From: Paraglomus occultum
Taxonomy: Eukaryota; Glomeromycota; Glomeromycetes; Paraglomerales; Paraglomeraceae
Assembly: GCA_910592205.1 (NCBI GenBank)
Contig: CAJVPJ010000049.1
Span: 1 to 56,736, forward strand
Direction of reading: 5' to 3'
Length of the DNA: 56,736 bases
Below the pieces are notes generated by a model that was given only the letters and a program-made list of their open reading frames with translations, did no database searches and was not told where the DNA came from. Both the position numbers and the translations under genes were made by a program. Position 1 is the first letter of the stretch, and each line of letters starts with the position of its first letter. Below are positions 33,301 through 44,742 of the stretch, in pieces.

Positions 33301-34036
33301 AGGGACTTGTGCTGAAAGTATAATAGCAATGATTCAAACTAACGTATGTATTTGTTTGGAATCACTCTTGTCAGTCATGATTCAACTGATTGTAGCTACG
33401 ACAATCTCAAGATATTGTCATGGGCCGGCAAAGACAATTTGCAAGCTCTTCTTTATGAACAATAGATCGACAACGCCGGATACAATACAGTACATCAAAA
33501 TTCCATTATTCGGAATAATAACACATTTCCTCGTTTCAAAAGTATTCATATAATTTGAACAAACAACTGAGCAGGTAGCAAAAATTTAGTTTTTTTTTTT
33601 ACAATTCGACTATGTTGGAATGCGTAGCAAAATCAAAGGTGACGCTTTTATTTACGTTAGTTGGCATTGGTGATGAGCTAAGACAGGCATGTTGTTAAAT
33701 ATAATAACCGACATATTAATACGCATCGTATCCAGAGAGCATCAATATAAGAGACCTGAGAATTAGCTTTATTTGGAACTTGCTTCTTGTCTTAGCAAAT
33801 AGGCACTGACAATTACGAGTCTCATTAAATATATTAAACTAATACAGAGCATCTTTTATACTTTAGCGAATTGTTTAATTCGCAAAAAATTATTACAATC
33901 CCATCGTTTGTTTCTTTCCAGAGAACTGGAAGCCTTGATTTTATCATGCGATTAGTCTTAGTCACCAGTTGAATTTATAACTTTTCTCTCTTCTCGTTTG
34001 CTGCCAAAAAATGCTTGCATGGATATGTAAATTGCT
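30335..34036. other. Long AT-rich gap upstream of the fusion enzyme
   Basis: About 3.7 kb. The first 200 bp on the minus strand must hold the promoter of the fusion gene; I see no distinctive box. A (TTAATG) tandem of about four copies lies at 31072-31098. Open frames of up to about 100 codons (31672-32104, 32908-33553) overlap on both strands and show no motif. A 50-codon frame starts at 32174 (MSADHINNHLLGERTD); unsupported. Confidence 0.45.
31072..31098. repeat. TTAATG hexamer tandem repeat
   Basis: GTTAATGTTAATGTTAATGTT in uninterrupted register, about four units. It is too short to be telomeric and the unit is not a standard telomere repeat. Confidence 0.8.
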
Positions 34037-34591
34037 CTACACAGTGAACCGCAATTTGACTAAATGAAGTTTTCTGGGTAATAAAATTCGATAATCTTTT
34101 CTCGTTTTGGGAGTAAATCGTAGCTTGATGAAATTGATGAATCGTTCGGCATTCGTTAATAGATGAGCCAATGGAATCGACAAAAATGCAAACATATCAG
34201 CATATATTCGCTCTATTACAAGTATCGAGAACGTTTTATTCCAGGCAATTGTGGATAGTATTATTCTTTTGAAGAGCGAATGATGACAAACTCTGAGGTT
34301 CCTATGGTTTGATGATGCGCTTGCATACATTATGCAAAAGAATTTGAACGTTGGGTATTCTGCTATAAATGCCCTTATTAATTTGAGGGTAAAAAAAGGC
34401 TCACAGACTATATGGAATACGCACGACAAACTACTTTGACATTCGATGCGTACTTCTACAGATAATACAGTTTCTGTTTGAACAGGCGTCACAACGAAAA
34501 CATCGTTGCGTATTGTTATCATATTCAAATTTGCGGTAGTAAATTGTTGATATAGTGTGTTACGAAAAAAATTGCTCTCGGAATTTTGCAT
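34037..34591 (-). CDS. Unassigned ORF (184 codons)
   Basis: ATG at 34591 and stop at 34037 with no interruption; 184 codons is long for chance at this base composition. The product has alternating hydrophobic and charged stretches, including FKRIILSTIAWNKTFSILV and ERFINFIKLRFTPKTRKDYR, and many Phe and Ile residues, but no domain I recognise. It lies among transposon relics, so it may be part of an unknown mobile element or a chance open frame. Confidence 0.3.
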   Translation of the reverse strand: MQNSESNFFRNTLYQQFTTANLNMITIRNDVFVVTPVQTETVLSVEVRIECQSSLSCVFHIVCEPFFTLKLIRAFIAEYPTFKFFCIMYASASSNHRNLRVCHHSLFKRIILSTIAWNKTFSILVIERIYADMFAFLSIPLAHLLTNAERFINFIKLRFTPKTRKDYRILLPRKLHLVKLRFTV

Positions 34592-35216
34592 AATAAACAA
34601 GATACGCGTTGAGTATTGCCAACACGATACTATTTACTGATTCAGTAAACGTTTAAAACTTCAGATTGTCAGACATTCCTGGACTTGCATTATCGTTAAC
34701 TCGCGACCGGAGGCCCAGCACCAAACAATTCTTTATTATTGGCTTAATGACACTCAATTACCAAGGAGATACACCAAAATCTAATATTTTTCTTCATACA
34801 ATTAAGTATACTCTTAAAAACTCTGACATACAGAATCTGTCGAACACAGGAGGGAAAATAATCCTTAAAAGGTTATGCAAATTGGTATCTTGTGCTCTTG
34901 GACCATTTACACTGAAACACTTGCTTACTGACATAAGGATGTGCAATATTTTGCAAACCCAGCTCTCTCACCTGCCCAATGCATGTATAACAGGAACTGG
35001 CGCTTAGAGCGAACAAAAATAGCTAAGATCAGGATACTGGTAATTACTAATTAGGTTTTAAATTTTAACTAATACTAAGATCAGTCAAAATCAACTTAAA
35101 TTGATAAAATATAGAATTATATGAACAAAGCCAGTAATACACTAGTAACGCAACGTCGTGCCTCAGAAGGAAATAAAAAGCACTTACCGAAATATGATTT
35201 AAAGCACACATGTTGT

Positions 35217-35340
35217 CAACACCAAGAATGGAGATTCAGGTTATTGATTGGCTGTCCAATAGCCCAGACCCTTAATTCCATAGAAACCATATGACAATAA
35301 TCAAGAAAGTGTTGAAAAACAAATGCCAAAGGGACAATAA
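35217..35340 (+). mobile_element. Tc1-like transposase relic
   Basis: One frame reads QVIDWLSNSPDP then a stop, where active members have SPDLNPIEN; the shifted frame supplies LIP, and MTIIKKVLKNKCQRDNN follows, matching the region after the catalytic Glu. It is only about 120 bp and fully broken. Confidence 0.6.
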
Positions 35341-35607
35341 TAATAAATTAAAGTTTATTTAGTTGAGACGGTAAACAACTTAGTGTTATAATGAAAATAA
35401 TATGTAAGCTTGTTTTGGAAAGAACGAAGATAGAAATTTTGTATTAATTTTTATTTATAATAAAGGTACGTTAAAAGCTTTCTAAAACATCTGGAATCGT
35501 TTAAATATCTGTTGAGTTATGCAAATTTTTGTAACTAAGAAAAAAAAAACCACTCTGTTATATCCGGTTTGGACTTGTATTCTCTTCCTCCGCATGTATT
35601 GTAGATA

Positions 35608-35792
35608 CAGTCAAAGCTGATTATAACGAATTCGACGGGACCAGAGAAAATATTCTTTATAACCAGAAATTCCTTATAACGAAGGACACATTTTATAGCT
35701 AAGATTATGACTATTTATAATTGGCTTGGAAAAATCTTCGTTATAAACAGATCTTCGTTATAACCGAAGTTCGTTATAGCCAGCTTTGACTG
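35608..35792. mobile_element. Pogo/Tigger-like MITE with intact ends
   Basis: The left end CAGTCAAAGCTGATTATAAC and the reverse complement of the right end, CAGTCAAAGCTGGCTATAAC, match over about 28 bases with few differences, and TA flanks both sides (35606-35607, 35793-35794). At 185 bp it has no coding capacity. The motif TATAACGAA recurs inside, and GACGGGACCAGAGAAAAT resembles the GTCCCAGAGAAAAA block of the family B elements at 8303 and 45768, so the three are probably related. Confidence 0.85.
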
Positions 35793-36491
35793 TAGCTAAA
35801 CTGGGGCTTTAGCGAGCGCCTTGTTGTGAATAAAAATTTTTCGCGATAGTTATATCCAGTACATGTTTTATTACTTAATACAAGCGGGATTTACTTACGG
35901 CACGTTATTGTCTCGCATTAATATTAAACAGTTGGATGAGTTGATCGCAAACGGAAATTCGCAGTGAGCTACAGTGTATGTTAAACGAATAGGCCAAACG
36001 TTTAAGAGTGTTTCGTTCGTCAGGTTAAAGAACCCTTTGAATTATCAATTAACATAATACACTACATTTAAACAGATGTTTATGTAAGAGAATTGCAATT
36101 GGTTGTGCTAAAGAAGCATTGCATGATATTGTCACTTAGCATTGTTATTGCATGAGATCAAGGTCGTTGTTACTTCACAGAAATCTCTATGGTAACTGGG
36201 TAGATCTTTACTGTTAGAAGAACAACAACAACAACAAGGTAATTTAGTACCAATAACAATAACAAAAATAATGACAAAAAAGCCTTTTGGATACGGATTT
36301 TGTAGCAGTGACGAATTAATGCATTCCTTATGTTAATAACTTCCGATGGGCTTCCTAACTACCATAAATTCTAATTCATTTGCAATATTAGCAATACTAC
36401 AAACTGTTATGTATAGATTCGAAGTTGAACAGTTTATTTATTATCTATTACTATGTCTATTGTTGTCTCCCGACCCGAATTATTATTTAAA
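35793..36491. other. Gap downstream of the GPI-protein gene
   Basis: AT-rich, with a CAA-rich simple stretch at about 36221-36237. It includes the presumed 3' UTR of the minus-strand GPI-anchored protein gene. No gene seen. Confidence 0.5.
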
Positions 36492-37479
36492 TTAATAAAG
36501 GCTAAATGCCACACAAATAACAGCCAACATCGCTGTTAATAATGTGACGCTGGTGTTTGTCACTGCAACAGATGCATTATTCGAATTGCTTGATGGCTTG
36601 TTGGTTGCGCTTGCAGCAGAATTAGTGGTGGTGGAAGTGGTTGTGGATGTGTTGCTTGTGTTCGGATCAGCACCCCCACCTCCTGTCGTCCCAGCGGGCG
36701 AATTATCTCCAGGGGTAGTAGAATTCCCAGGCGCATCAGGTGAAGGAGCATACGTGGGTTGTGGTGCTGCAAAAAATAAAAAAAAAAATAAATTCAGTCA
36801 GTTGACCTGAAAAAGCTCAAATGCTATACGCAAAGTACCAACCAGGTTGGCCCAATGGTTTTACGGTCCCCTTCCCGTTAAATGTAAAGGCATGTGAATA
36901 TCTGAAAATCAAACGTGGCTATGGTCAGTAACCAGGCTAACCCATCGAGACTAGTATGGCTTGCAATATGTATCCGTATTATTTACCTCCACCATTTGTC
37001 AGTCCCAATGCGAATGAAATAGTCATTTCCCTGTGGATAGTCGGGAATGTTGGCCCAAGTATACGTTTGATCTTGCACAGGAACATTTGTTGCAACGTGT
37101 GCCGCTATGTTGGCGTTCTCAAACTGTCCTTCCATCAAGTCTAATAATAAACAAGAAATACGTAAATTTTCGGTTTTCTTTTCATCAATACGAATCAGTC
37201 AATATCTTACCGATGTTAACCTGGGGGACGTCAGGTGCAGCGGCATTAAAGCCTTTATCCTTGTTGGTCAAGATGATCCATGTTATCTTTCCGTCTTGCC
37301 CGGACGCCCAGACTGTTGTGCCAATGGGATTGGTAATCTGTCAGTAATTGATAAGATTTAGTTTGTGTGCGGTGTTAGTTCGCTTACAGAATAATTTGTT
37401 AACGTACGCTCCAGTCTGATGCGGCGGAGACTAAATCGAGAATGAGGAGGAGAAGAGGGATAACGAAGACAGTCCTCAT
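36492..37479 (-). CDS. Secreted GPI-anchored KRE9/KNH-like Ser/Thr-rich cell-wall protein
   Basis: Five exons (37479-37408, 37337-37211, 37140-36987, 36901-36843, 36766-36492) join in frame to 228 residues; introns are 70, 70, 85 and 76 bp. The start MRTVFVIPLLLLILDLVSA is a signal peptide. Residues 24-120 form an Ig-like domain of the KRE9/KNH1 N-terminal type: ITNPIGTTVWASGQDGKITW, then ENANIAAHVATNVPV and YFIRIGT. A Pro/Ser/Thr/Gly-rich stalk (TTSTTTNSAASATNKPSS) is a likely O-glycosylation region. The last 20 or so residues (TLLTAMLAVICVAFSLY) are a hydrophobic GPI-attachment tail preceded by small residues. The family is linked to cell-wall beta-glucan assembly in yeasts and is widespread as small GPI proteins in other fungi; the role here is inferred. 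One donor (GTTGGT) is non-ideal but is the only one that keeps frame. Confidence 0.85.
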
Positions 37480-38043
37480 GGTGAATTGCTGCTTAGACGA
37501 GGAGAGTGAAGAGGAGAGTGAAGAGGAGACTGAGACTGGATTTTGTTAAGGAAAGTGGAGCTTAGGAGCTCTAGGTAATATTTAGCGGATGAGTAAGGAT
37601 AAGCATGTCAAGGAGCATAGGAAAGCTGCTTAAATTGAATCATAAATACGTTGTGTACTGTTCTACAATGCGATAAACGAAAAAAATGTTATCAAGAAAT
37701 GCTCATGTGGTGGTGTCGTTGCGTAATACTATGTAAGTACAGTAACATAACCATTGATCACAACAGCAGAGTAAATTTCCAATTTGCAGTTTATTTACGG
37801 AGCTATCAATGCCTTGTGAACTATCTTCAGCGGCTTCATAGGTGCCCTCATATTGCTGTTGTGTCTTTGTTGTCCAATTAAATGATATGCGCACTGTTAT
37901 TTCCGTTGTATGCCGTGCACTATAAATTATTGCCTATTAAAAGTAGTTATTATTATCGTTACACTTTAATGCGGTGTTACACGCGGCGATCTCTTTGCAA
38001 CCAGCATTTGAAATATTTCGTGCCTTTTGTTCCGCTACTACTT
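37480..38043. other. Gap between the GPI-protein and FIRRM-like genes
   Basis: Contains the 5' region of the GPI-protein gene, with a purine-rich direct repeat of GAGGAGAGTGAA at about 37499-37528, and the 3' region of the FIRRM-like gene. Short overlapping frames on both strands (37651-37894) are not supported as genes. Confidence 0.5.
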
Positions 38044-41000
38044 TCAAGTCTCAATGTGATTGTGTTTTTGAAAAAACTGCATCAACTCCGTATTTAGGTC
38101 TGTGAGAACTGTCATAAACTCGGAACTGAATTCCATTGCACTCTCCACCAGATTGCATTTCTGTATATATTGTCGGACTTTGCGAATGCTGACAATCAAG
38201 TCATCCGTCGGAAGGGATGGCGCGGATCGTGTCATCATCGATTGACTGGGTAATGATAGCATGCTCTCGTGAGAAATACTATGCAGCCTCACGGTGCGCG
38301 ATCGTCTGTTGTTCCCTCCAAATGCAGCAATCCGTGGACTTGCTTCTAGTTTGATGTTATTATTAATAGAATAATTGGTGGCCATGTTTTTGGTAAATTT
38401 CATGATAAGCTCCTGATATTCCTGTGGCACTATAGTTCGTATAACTTCTGGATGATGAGTATGCTGTACAAAATAGACCTTTTGGGCATACAGTCAATGT
38501 TAGCGCAATGGTATGCCTTGAGACAAGAAATTACTGACGTACAAATACCGACTGTTTGTGCGATTGACTCGTGCTGAACTACCCAATGACTATTACGTAA
38601 TAGCTTGTTACAGATGAATGCAAACGCATTAAATGTAGCCATCTAGAAACAAATGAGAAACTGATAACTGTATTCTACTTCTTGACATCAATAGTCAAAC
38701 CAATGATTTCTGTGGTTACCTTATTGTCTTCACCAAGTTCTAAGGCTGCACATTTACCTATGAAGCCGCAAACAGGCATCAGGCATACACAGCCCGCAAA
38801 AAACGAATTTGAAGAGAGCCATCTAGCTATCGAATCCAATGTCTAAATAAAAACTTACATATCAGCAGAAATGCCTACTAAAATGTGCGAGTTGAACACA
38901 ACTCACGTGCATACTATCCGTCGCAGACAGTGGCTGGAGGCTTGTTAGCAATGCTAAGGATGCCTCGAGACTAAGGACAAGTCGCTTCGATGACCAAATA
39001 ATAAAAAGATGGTTATGATCAAGGACACGTAAATAGTACCGGTAGTGTACGTTTGTACCTCTAAGTTCATCTTTGATATCTTTGCGATGTTTTCAGAAAC
39101 AGCAAATCCCACAATCTTTCGCAAAGTCCCTGTGGCCAGGTCGATGAGTCTAGTTTTGATTCCAGATTCAACTTCTCTATTTTTCGTAATATGTCTTACG
39201 AGATGGATGACTTCTGCCTGTAGGATACATAGAATTAATACGCGTGAATACTGGAATAAAACATTAATCTTTATAGTTACGAACTATCGAAAATAAGACA
39301 TCATAAAGTGATGATGTCTCTTCGTCCATCAATCGATTCAAAAACTTCCACGCGTCCGCACACGCGCTAAGCAGTTTCTGCACAGTATATAAATATCATT
39401 AGAACGATTGCCATCGCATCGTAAAACTTTGACAAATGGTCAAACCTTTTTATCTATATCTGCATCATTTTCAATAATTGCTGTACAATATCTACTCAGG
39501 CATTTCATGGCGTACTTATCGGCGATATTCAACTAGTGCAGACATTGTATACAGTTAAATACAGCCTCATGAGCTGTCAACTAATCTTAAGCCAAACCTG
39601 ATTTTCCGGTGACAGGTAATAAGTTAAGCGATTGATAAGTCTTCGCAATCTTCGGTGAGGACGAGAGTGGATTGCTAGATGTGAAAGCTGTTGACAGGCC
39701 CATGGGCACAGCATTAATATAAGCTTTCATTTAAAGTAAATATCGAACGAGATCCTTACCAAATCTATCAGAAATTGAATTTGGTTATCTAGCTCTGTTG
39801 AATTCAAAGATCTAGCAACACAACACCAACAATCAAAGATTATCCCACACAGAAGATGACTTCTTGACAGTAGTAACGCTTCCAACAGCCTTATTTCCCA
39901 AACAACAAATAGCGTCGGTGACAGAATGTTTCCCAACACAGTTATGGTTACAACTATTTGAACGTACAGCGCGTCATTGACTGGGCGAGTGTTTTCGTCT
40001 ATCGAATCTGATAGTTCGGAGTAATCATTAAACTTTGGATTCCCTGATGTAGTAACGCATTCAAGGAAATAATCATCTACAAGTTTAAAGAAAGTTCTTA
40101 GCAAAAAACAATTTTGTGTCCCTGTTTCACTATTCGTTGGTTCTGACACAAGGCGAGTTTGAATCTGGATTGGATAGCCAAAGAAATTCCGTAGTATTGT
40201 CTGTAGGTACTGTATCTTGGCGTACATAATTTCCACTTCCCCTATCGAAGCCGCAGTGGAAGATTCATCCACAGTAATTGTATAGTTAATAAAGCTACAA
40301 ATAGCTTTTATACACAGATGTTCTTCTTTCAGGCTATTCACTAGAGCCAGAAAGACATTGTTTATCCCAGGAACGATTCGATCGTGCAAAATACGCATTG
40401 CTTGCGTTGACAATTGAAACCGTGTATAGTTTTCCGGTGGCAGTTTGCTATTAAGAAGCACCATTAGCTTTTTAATTAACATGAAGCTAAGATATTTGAT
40501 ATCCAAGATTACCTTCTGATGTAAATTAAACATCTCCAGAGTTCTCCCATTCGTTCCTCATCTTTTACAATAAACTTTGCGTAGCATTTGGCTATATCGA
40601 GCAGATGGGCCACATAAAATCTAACGATAGCCAACTGTCGTCCTAGCTGTTTGTTGCTTCCTATGTCATTATTTGCTATGTCTACACCAGCTAAAGATGA
40701 CAATAGTTTCCCATGATTTTTGTGTAGTTCACGACATAAACTGCGTAATACAGGGGACAGCTATATATGCATATTTGTGTGTTAGCATCATGAAAATACA
40801 AAGAAAAGTAAAGCAGATGAATAATATGATTCGAAACCGTTATCGCTTCCTGAAAGTATTGGCAATCGCATTGAACAGATAATTTGACAAAGTACTTCCA
40901 TAAAAGATTGTACCATTGAAAGTCGGCAGCAGCAATATCCGCTATGGTGATAAGAGTATTGCAAACTACAATAAAAAATGCTATGAAACTTGCTTTCTAT

Positions 41001-42044
41001 TACAGTACTGTGAAATCAACTAGCAGATACCATTGGCAATATCATGATATAATGACGGTCTTCGATCATCCTTAATGGTACCGATATTTAGGGTATACTC
41101 CAAAAGAAATATAAGATACTTTTCCAGCGTCGAGTGAGCTTTTCTTAACCAATTAGTTATTTCTCGGCTGAGGTTGTCCTCCTTAATAAATTCTGTGCGA
41201 CCCAGCAGGTGCTGTACGAAGATTATTGAAGGCACTTTTGTTAGTACAGCATATGAATGTAAAGACCGACCTTTGCAGTCATGAGTATTCCTCGAGCAGA
41301 CTTGATAGTGCAATTGCGTAGATAATCAAATATGCTCGCGTCTGAACTTTCTTGTGAGTTAATAATCAGTTCAGTATAGTCGAGTGACTGCTTGAATACA
41401 CAATGTGTCCTCGTTATGCAAGTGCATAGCAGGTCAAGGTACGACATATGAAACTAAATAAACAAATATATATAGAATCAATGTGATAGAAGATGGGCAA
41501 TTAAGATGGACTTTAAATTACACTCACAGGTACAAATGTCAACGAGATAGTGGTTGTAGATGTATCGCACAGCACTTCGTCCATCGTTTTCTCTAAATGG
41601 TTAGAATACACTTGCATCTAAACCCTGTAAGTGTCGGATTGAATCAAGAATACCATAATGATTTGATCAATTAACGTTGTCGGCTTACTTTCTGGAGTAC
41701 TAAATTCAAAACGTCCATGTAGTCAGCTGATATATTGTCGTGCTGCAATAACTTATTAATGCTGTCCAACGAAAACTTGCGAATGGAATATACACATTGA
41801 GGACTTGCAGCCTCGTGCATGCTTAGAGTTAAGATGCGATATTGGGATGGAAACTGCTATCAATATGTTATATTTTATAGGATATCATCAATAAGTTTAA
41901 GACTTGTAAAATATCATCATTGCCAAGGTTTGCAGTTTGAAGGTTATTGATGGCGTTATTGGTAATATTTATTATGTGTTCCTGTTGTTCGATAGTTTCT
42001 TGTGAAAAAATTGAATGCGACAACACAGTTTTAAGATACTCCAT
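38044..42044 (-). CDS. FIRRM/C1orf112-like protein (DUF4487), recombination regulator
   Basis: A multi-exon gene whose pieces run in order on the minus strand from ATG 42044 (MEYLKTVLSHSIFSQET) to TGA 38044. It is all-helical. Clear matches by eye to human C1orf112/FIRRM and plant FLIP include SPTLFVVWEIRLLEALLLSR followed by DCWCCVAR in the middle (about 39.9 kb), LLNSKLPPENYTRF (about 40.4 kb), WVVQHESIAQT spliced to VYFVQHTHHPEVIRTIVPQE (about 38.5 kb), and a C-terminal helix IRKVRQYIQKCNLVESAMEF. Further exons include LNIADKYAMKCLSRYC (39.5 kb), KLLSACADAWKFLNRLMDEE (39.3 kb) and LVRHITKNREVESGIKTR (39.2 kb). At least twelve exons; not every junction was resolved, and the first intron (about 41.9 kb) is uncertain. 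FIRRM binds the AAA ATPase FIGNL1 and limits RAD51 filaments in repair and meiosis (established). Presence in this fungus implies a FIGNL1 partner elsewhere. Confidence 0.75.
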
Positions 42045-43138
42045 TTTTGAGGGTCACGAAGGGAAGACGCGATCTGATCTTATCGTTATTATTATCACTT
42101 GTGTGACTCGAGTTACCCCGTGACGATGAAGCATGATGTTGAAACACCAATAAAAATAAGGAATGGTATAACGGTTATTTACCAGAATTGGTCTTTTATT
42201 TACGATAACACGTGACATAACCTAGTCATTAATATTTGAATGCAAAAACTTCTTAAACTTAAAACTGAACTCGCATTTATGCATAGCGCTTCACGATCGA
42301 ATCTTATTATTCATATTGCTTTAATAGTATAATAATGGGTATATCCGTTATATTAATATTAATATCGAGCCAAATAATTAATTAAAAGTCTATATTAGTA
42401 AAATTCCATCCAAGAAAAAAGTCGACTTTCATTGCGTATCAATTATAATTATACATTCATTTGATGTTGATGAATTCATATCGTTCGTAGCGTACCAAGT
42501 AGGGAGAAAAGGCTTATCCATTCGTTTATGTGTTTGTATGGATAATATCGATCTCCTATGCATAATGCTGCCTTCTTGAATTTCAATAATATTTTTTGCA
42601 AACGTCGTAAAGAAAAGGGTCAGATTATGTGGTGATTCATCCTACCACACAATTAATATTCTAATGAAGTAGACGTTGTATTGAGTAATCAGTTCTATTG
42701 TTTGTGGGAGGTCGTACATTTTTGCCAAGCAGGCTGCATGCACATTGCCGTAATTACGCCCGAATTATTGCGAAACAAATAGGAGGATTTTGCATAGGAG
42801 GTTTATATATGAAAACCGGTTTTATTAGGTAAGAATCTCTATTTACTGTATGGATCTTCTTTACGGGCGAGCCTATCTTATATTGTAGTATCAAACGAAT
42901 ATTTTATAAGTTTGAATTCTAGGGTAGTACACCTTACACTACTATGCCAGATTTAGACTCTAAAGTCTTTGTTTGATCTTATTGTAATCTATTTATATAT
43001 CTGTAAACATAATAAAAGGTGGCAAGAGCATTGACATGGATTCATAGACTATACATCATTAACTCGTTCTTCACTTTTTTTTTCCTTCTTTATTTTTCTT
43101 GTGTGTATCTGGAATACACAGACTTTGGCTTGCCCAAT
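42045..43138. other. Divergent promoter region, FIRRM-like / fucosyltransferase-like
   Basis: 1.1 kb between two divergently transcribed genes, AT-rich with a TATTAATATTAATAT stretch near 42350. It must contain both promoters; no defined boxes are claimed. Confidence 0.5.
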
Positions 43139-44742
43139 ATGCCGAAAACAAATCAATACATAGACATAGAATTAGCTGCTTATAATAATATTTTTAAACA
43201 AGTCTCTGGACAAACATTTCGTCAAAAATGGTTTATACGATGCTTTATTCTCGCCATTTGTCTCTTGGTCTGGAACGCAACTATCTACAACAGCAATAAA
43301 AATAATATTGAATATGTTGAAGAAATAATGTCAACAGATAGCTTTGACGAGGCGGTAAGCATATATTACATCTGATCAATAGCGCTACGGACGATACAAC
43401 GAGAATAATCAGATATCTAAGATTATCTATGCTAATATCCTGTGATGTTTCATGTCCTACTTTATCAATTCAGTCTGTTCTCGAAGTAGATGTCGGCAAT
43501 ACAACCGAAGTGTCCAGCATGACCGAAGAACGGATAAATCGTAAATATTGTGGTTCCTCCATATGCCGATTTATATTTCCATTTGTCATAAAAGAACAAG
43601 AATCAAAAGCACGGGAACACTTGAGAAATATAATTAGTTTTGCTCAACGAAGCAATCGAGTAGTAATCTTACCCAACGTTGGTAATGCAAGACTGGGTGG
43701 ATGTATGTCTTTTTCGTTTGATTATTACTACTCTATCGAATCGCTTCGACGAAGTTCTCCAAAGACCGTGTTCATCACGCAGGATCAATTTCAATCATGG
43801 AACCAAGAGATCAACGAGATGAGAGCTAGAAGACCCACCGCAAAAGTTGTCTTACTGAGTAGTCAGAAGTCTAAACAAAACCAAGTTGCATCGGAACAGC
43901 TTGATATCGAGAGACTCAAGAAACGGTTTTGCTTGCAACCGTTTGACTATTTGAAATATCACGACGAAGATGAACGAACCGCTACTGCACTAAGTTTACT
44001 GACGAGTCGCGAGTCCGTTTGGTCCAAATCAGCCACTCGGCGGGCTCAAGTCGAACAGTTTATTGTCGATAATCTTCAATCCGTTGAATCGGACGTTCTA
44101 CTGCTATACTATGACCTCAGATATTCTTGTCTTCGTAATCTGCCTGCGCCGGCTGAATATGCTGATCATCTAGTCGATCAAGCAAAGGCCGCAACAGCTT
44201 CACTGCATCCATATGTGGCCATTCATTGGCGGATGGAAGGAGCTGACTCAACTAAATTGCCCGAATGTAGCTATGATCTCGTAAATTATATCCAACAGCT
44301 TAAGAAAAACTATGGAATAAGTAATGTATATATGGCTACTGATTTCCCAATTGATGGTGATGCTATGCATTCAGCGACATTTAGGAAGTTTAACGAAAAT
44401 CATCACAGAGCGGCAGAAATACTCAAAACCAATATGGACTTCCATACTTGGAAGCATTTGGAAGCTTCTCTTCCTCCTTTGAATGAGACAAAGTTTTTAG
44501 CAAGGGGCAAACGCATTCCTGTTAAGAATAATGGATCGGGGGTGTTGGGAATTTTAGATAAGATAATTCTGACAAATGCTGATTGGTTTGTAAGTGGTCC
44601 AGCTGAATGTAGTAAGAAAACCAGTTCTTACACTACGCAAGTTGCAACAGAAAGACTTGCAATTGCAAGAAAGAAATCTGCTAATGGGCCTGGTATGGGG
44701 TCAATGGACATTAACTTTTTAAATATATGGGATCGATGGTAG
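43139..44742 (+). CDS. O-fucosyltransferase-like type II membrane glycosyltransferase
   Basis: Two exons (43139-43354 and 43474-44742) join in frame over a 119-bp intron (GTAAGC donor, TCAATTCAG acceptor) to 494 residues. A short cytosolic N-terminus and one membrane segment at about residues 31-50 (WFIRCFILAICLLVWNATIY) give the type II topology of Golgi enzymes. The luminal part begins KYCGSSICRFIFPFVIKEQE, followed by NRVVILPNVGNARLGGCMSF, and later HPYVAIHWRMEG, which resembles the R-containing GDP-fucose-binding motif of protein O-fucosyltransferases (HxRxE-like). LDKIILTNADWFVSGPAECS near the end fits the third conserved block. This matches a fungal family related to POFUT; the acceptor is unknown. 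The start at 43139 is the first ATG in frame. The nearby AG at 43381-43382 would leave a 28-bp intron and breaks frame, so it was not used. Confidence 0.7.

Noticed and set aside
36544-36810. Plus-strand 88-codon frame with Val/Leu-rich and Pro-rich product
   Set aside because: It is antisense to the last exon of the GPI-anchored protein; its open frame follows from the Thr/Ser-rich codons on the real strand.
43355-43382. A 28-bp intron in the fucosyltransferase-like gene
   Set aside because: Too short for splicing, and the join is out of frame. The AG at 43472-43473 gives a 119-bp intron and keeps frame.
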